Source: Methylobacterium planeticum (GTDB lineage Bacteria; Pseudomonadota; Alphaproteobacteria; Rhizobiales; Beijerinckiaceae). Taken from it: a DNA stretch of 55,090 bases. The stretch's first letter is position 1. Every line of letters starts with the position of its first letter. The position numbers were made by a program, and so were the translations under genes. Positions 52,340 to 55,090 of the stretch are shown piece after piece. The notes beneath the pieces were generated by a model. The model saw only the letters and a list, made by a program, of their open reading frames with translations, did no database searches and was not told the DNA's origin. The stretch covers positions 1 to 55,090 of the forward strand of contig NZ_VZZJ01000033.1 of assembly GCF_008806345.1 (NCBI RefSeq), given 5' to 3'.

Positions 52340-52830
52340 GGCTCGCGACGGCCGACATGGCTCCGTCGGCTCCCCTGACTCCCCCTCAAGTCGCTGACGG
52401 GGCCAGCTTGCCCTTACACTCCACCCCGCAGCCTCAAGCGCGGGGCTCCTTGTGCGTTTGGCGCTTCACGTTTGGAGAAGCGCGGGATGCCTGCCGGATC
52501 AACGATCGTTGGGTCAGGTCCATCAATCTGGCACGGCCCGCTGGCACAGGGTCCGAGGTGGTGCCTGCGAGCCTCCTATCGCGTTGACATCGCACGCGCA
52601 CTCAGCCCCCGCAGCCCAGGCTCGCGGGGACTTTTATTTCCAGCCCCGTCTCACCTGCGACGGTGTCAGGTCTGCCGCGAGCGCGCAGGATGACGCTGTT
52701 GGGTGCTGCCCACCTGACATGGCCTCACCGACAATGATTCTCTCCCCCTCAGCACGTGTTGGCGGAGCCACTCTGCTTCTGCCCGTGCACTCAGCCCCGC
52801 AGCCTCACGGCTTGCGGGGCCGTTCGTTGG
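52340..52830. repeat. Diverged tandem repeat, three hairpin-bearing copies
   Basis: Three copies of a CCCCGC / GCGGGG hairpin preceded by CACTC: 52424-52445, 52607-52629 and 52795-52819, spaced 183 and 188 bases apart. Flanking sequence is partly shared too: ACATGGC, CTCCCCCTCA and GCAGCC words recur before copies 1 and 3. Copy 2 is followed by ACTTTTATTT, making it look like a rho-independent terminator; copies 2 and 3 extend the stem with AGCC/GGCT. This suggests a duplicated intergenic unit, perhaps encoding small RNAs. Confidence 0.6.
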
Positions 52831-52969
52831 TGGAGTAGCAAGCGGCTTAGCGGAATTAACGAGCGTCAATGCTCAGGCGTCACTGCAGGGGCACCAAAGG
52901 ATGCGATTCGAACGCCTTCGGGGAGCCTTGAATTCAGCAGAGAGCTCGACTTTTCGGCGCGCGCGGGTT

Positions 52970-53589
52970 TCATCTGAAACGCCGGGAGAACTCGAGGCTC
53001 GGAGATGCCGCCTCGGCGAGGAATGGCTCGCGAGAGAACAGGAAGGTGGCGGCAAAGCGGTGCGCTTGCTGCTCGATCAGCTTGTGCAGCAGAAGGTCAC
53101 GTTCTGAGGTCGGGTGACACCTGCGTGGAGAACGATGTGCCCAATCTCATGGGCACGATCGTAGCGAGCGGGGGGCGCAGCTGATTTGGCACGTGTTGAC
53201 GCCTACGAACGACCGAGCCAGCGACTTCGATCTGAAGCAAAAGCCGTCCTGCTTGTCCGAAACAAGATCGAGCATCACCACCGGGATTCCGGTATTCTCG
53301 AGCGCCAGAACCACGCCGGGCCCAGCCCAATTGTGGGATTGCCTCCATTGTCACCGTGAACCCGACGCACGTCCGGCTTGCGCAGCCGCTGGATGGCCTC
53401 AGCCGTGATCTGCAGGCTGATCGAGGGCAGTTTGTCCGAGCGATTGATCGCGAACCGGCTCTTCAGCGGGAGCCCGTCACAAAAGCGCTCCGAGACACCC
53501 TCGCCCCGTTCGACCCCTACGATTGGCGATCGCCTACCTCGGCACTGAACAGCGTTGCCCGCCGGCCCCCACCGCACCGGCTTCGTCAT
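52970..53589 (-). pseudogene. Degraded ImmA/IrrE-family metallopeptidase
   Basis: On the minus strand, pieces of one ImmA/IrrE protein occur in order but in different frames: AEAIQRLRKPDV and NPTIGLGPA (about 53400-53320), VLALENTGIPVVMLDLVSDK with DGFCFRSKSLARSFVGVNT (about 53312-53200), RYDRAHEIGHIVLHAGVTRP with the zinc motif HEIGH (53137-53151), and HKLIEQQAHRFAATFLFSRE with PFLAEAASPSLEFSRRF (about 53090-52972). At least three frame changes separate them, so it is a pseudogene. Intact members cleave a repressor to switch on mobile elements or stress genes. Confidence 0.7.
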
Positions 53590-53708
53590 GTCTGGACCGG
53601 GCGGCGATGCCACCCATTCCTGTGCGGCGGCCGAAACTTCCCGCGAGTTTCCGCCGTACCGGTTCCGCTTGAGAGGCGCAGGCCTCTCGCATAGCGAGGG
53701 GGGCCTCA

Positions 53709-53945
53709 ATGCCGCGGTACTATTTCGATCTCTACGCGGGAGGGCGGACCATACGAGACGATTGCGGAACCGAGCTTCCAGACCTTAAGCAGGCTGGCGA
53801 GAGAGCGATCGGTGCCCTGGCCGACCATGCACAAGCCTCCAGCCCGAACGCTCCGTTTGCGGGCAGTGTCACCGTGCGAGATGCGGATGGGGGCAAACTT
53901 ATGACGGCGGACATGTTGCTCAGATCGGAACGCCGTCAGGCCTGA
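53709..53945 (+). CDS. DUF6894 family protein
   Basis: A 78-residue protein beginning MPRYYFDLYAGGRTIRDDCG then TELPDLKQAGERAI, the hallmark of DUF6894, and ending with a beta strand SVTVRDADGGKLMT. Function unknown; many copies occur per genome in Methylobacterium and rhizobia. Ribosome site: GAGGGGGGC before the ATG. Confidence 0.85.
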   Translation: MPRYYFDLYAGGRTIRDDCGTELPDLKQAGERAIGALADHAQASSPNAPFAGSVTVRDADGGKLMTADMLLRSERRQA

Positions 53946-54173
53946 ATGCGGGCGGCCGGAGGGCAGCGCGGGCATCTTGGCAGCCCGCAAGGCGCTCGAT
54001 CTCCGCGATGGCGCCGTGCAGGGCCTGAGCCGAGGCCCCGTAGCGCTGGAACTTCCGGAAGCGGTACACGGTACGCAAAGGCAAGCAGCTAAAAATAACG
54101 ATCACGATCTGTCGGATTGTGTCGATCTGGCCCGTCCTTGGGCCAGGACTATGAACCGACCAAGGATCCAAGA

Positions 54174-54785
54174 GTGATCACCATCTACAATTTCAACCAC
54201 GGCGTCCGCGGCATCCGCGTGGCTTGGCAGTGCGAGGAGATGGGGTTGGCCTACAATCCCGTCGGCTTCAATTTTCCCGTGCCGGCCGAGTTCCGCGCCA
54301 AGCACCCGCTGGGTGTCCTGCCGTTCTTGGAAGACGAGGGGGGCGTCGCCGTCGGAGAGTCGGTCGCTCAGATGCTCTACATCACCCAGCGCTATGGTCC
54401 CACGCCCCTGCTGCCGATTGAGCCGGCTGCCATGGCTCGGGTGCTGCAGCTCACCGTTGCCAGCGAGGCGTCACTGGGCGGACTGATGAACCCGATGATG
54501 GGCACGAAATTCGCCGCTCCTGCTGATCTCAAGTCCAACTGGACCGACGGATACTGCCATGCGCGCGTCACTGAAGTGCTGGGTTACGTCGAGGGTGTGC
54601 TGGGCGAACGGGAATACCTCGTGGGCGACGGCCTTAGCCTGGCCGACCTTGCCATCTCGACGGCGCTCGGTGTGTGGCAGGGAGCACTGGGCCAGCAGGT
54701 CCCTCCGGGCTTGGCGGCCCACCGCAAACGCATGCAGGCGCGGCCCACCTATCAGAAGGCTGTCACCGCGTTTGGGGTCGAATGA
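54174..54785 (+). CDS. Glutathione S-transferase-fold protein
   Basis: A 203-residue GST-like protein starting at GTG 54174 (AAGGA eight bases upstream). The N-terminal thioredoxin-like domain reads VITIYNFNHGVRGIRVAWQC; the cis-Pro region is PLGVLPFLED followed by VGESVAQMLYI. The C-terminal helical domain contains YLVGDGLSLADLAISTAL, the typical N-capping Asp motif. The usual catalytic Tyr/Ser/Cys is not obvious (Asn-His in FNHG). Cytoplasmic; substrate unknown. Confidence 0.85.
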   Translation: MITIYNFNHGVRGIRVAWQCEEMGLAYNPVGFNFPVPAEFRAKHPLGVLPFLEDEGGVAVGESVAQMLYITQRYGPTPLLPIEPAAMARVLQLTVASEASLGGLMNPMMGTKFAAPADLKSNWTDGYCHARVTEVLGYVEGVLGEREYLVGDGLSLADLAISTALGVWQGALGQQVPPGLAAHRKRMQARPTYQKAVTAFGVE

Positions 54786-55090
54786 ATTCGCGCTGCGACT
54801 TCCATCAAGCCATCGCATTGTTACAACGCGCCGGGCCACATCCGGCGCGGCGCAGTCATGATCCGCAAGGGCATTGAGGGATAGCCACGCTCGGCGTGAA
54901 GGATTGCCATCACCAGGTGAGACGCCGGCCGCGCTCCGACGCGATGGCGTGCGGAGGGCCGAAGTCACGTGGTGATCCGCCCCCACAGGAGTGGTCCGGC
55001 CTTTAAGTATGGCTTTGAGCCTGATGGAGTTGACCCGATTTGTGGTCCACCACCTATGCAAGTTCTCGGGCTGTGACAGCTTGGTTGGCG
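54786..55090. other. Intergenic end of the window
   Basis: About 300 bases after the GST-like gene. A minus-strand frame is open through this stretch but is Arg/Ser-rich; its part near 54980-55060 (RVNSIRLKAILKG) could be the edge of a gene lying beyond the window. No tRNA or terminator is clear. Confidence 0.35.

Noticed and set aside
54900..55090. Possible insertion-sequence end (GTGGACCACAAATC on the minus strand near 55040)
   Set aside because: Only one end would be in the window, and no transposase or target duplication can be seen.

Overview
The window is high-GC DNA of alphaproteobacterial type, most likely from Methylobacterium or a close relative in the Hyphomicrobiales. That placement is an inference from gene content: DUF4214/RTX surface proteins, a SapC protein beside a methyltransferase with a regulatory domain, a DUF6894 protein, a CHASE3-like chemoreceptor and a GcvA-like LysR regulator. 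No rRNA, tRNA or CRISPR array was seen. Much of the window is accessory, with many small orphan genes, long gene-poor gaps, a pseudogene and a tyrosine integrase.

Layout. 0-4.3 kb: a hypothetical gene, an integrase fused to an XRE helix-turn-helix domain, and a PD-(D/E)XK nuclease with a possible small upstream partner. 4.5-12.2 kb: a surface-layer-like RTX protein with an N-terminal DUF4214 region, followed on the same strand by a terminator, a methyltransferase and SapC. Two CatB-type acyltransferases flank this set, and a stand-alone XRE regulator lies close by that matches the integrase's C-terminal domain. 12.2-14.3 kb: small genes, a nested hairpin in a 5' leader and about 1 kb without genes. 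14.36-20.03 kb: six plus-strand genes, including a soluble FtsH-like AAA+ ATPase/M41 peptidase, a DEDDy exonuclease and a GIY-YIG-like protein. This is the best candidate here for an undescribed system. 20.5-24 kb: PilZ protein, several tiny membrane proteins and a secreted protein.

24.6-34.6 kb: a second DUF4214 surface protein with Ig-like repeats, two MFS transporters, a large hybrid histidine kinase, and a TetR regulator divergent from a maltose/NodL-type O-acetyltransferase across a palindromic operator. 34.7-42.5 kb: a catabolic operon read on the minus strand: SDR dehydrogenase, split transketolase (N and C subunits, ATGA overlap), a 3-hydroxyisobutyrate/L-threonate-type dehydrogenase, and a TRAP transporter (DctP and a fused DctQM), with a LysR regulator upstream. 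The operon would import a hydroxylated acid or sugar acid, oxidise it and transfer a two-carbon unit; the substrate cannot be read from sequence.

43-55 kb: a secreted M20 peptidase, an SGNH hydrolase, a chemoreceptor, a membrane diguanylate cyclase, small orphan genes, a lipoprotein, a diverged tandem repeat with hairpins, an ImmA/IrrE pseudogene, a DUF6894 protein and a GST-fold protein. The last stretch shows no gene.
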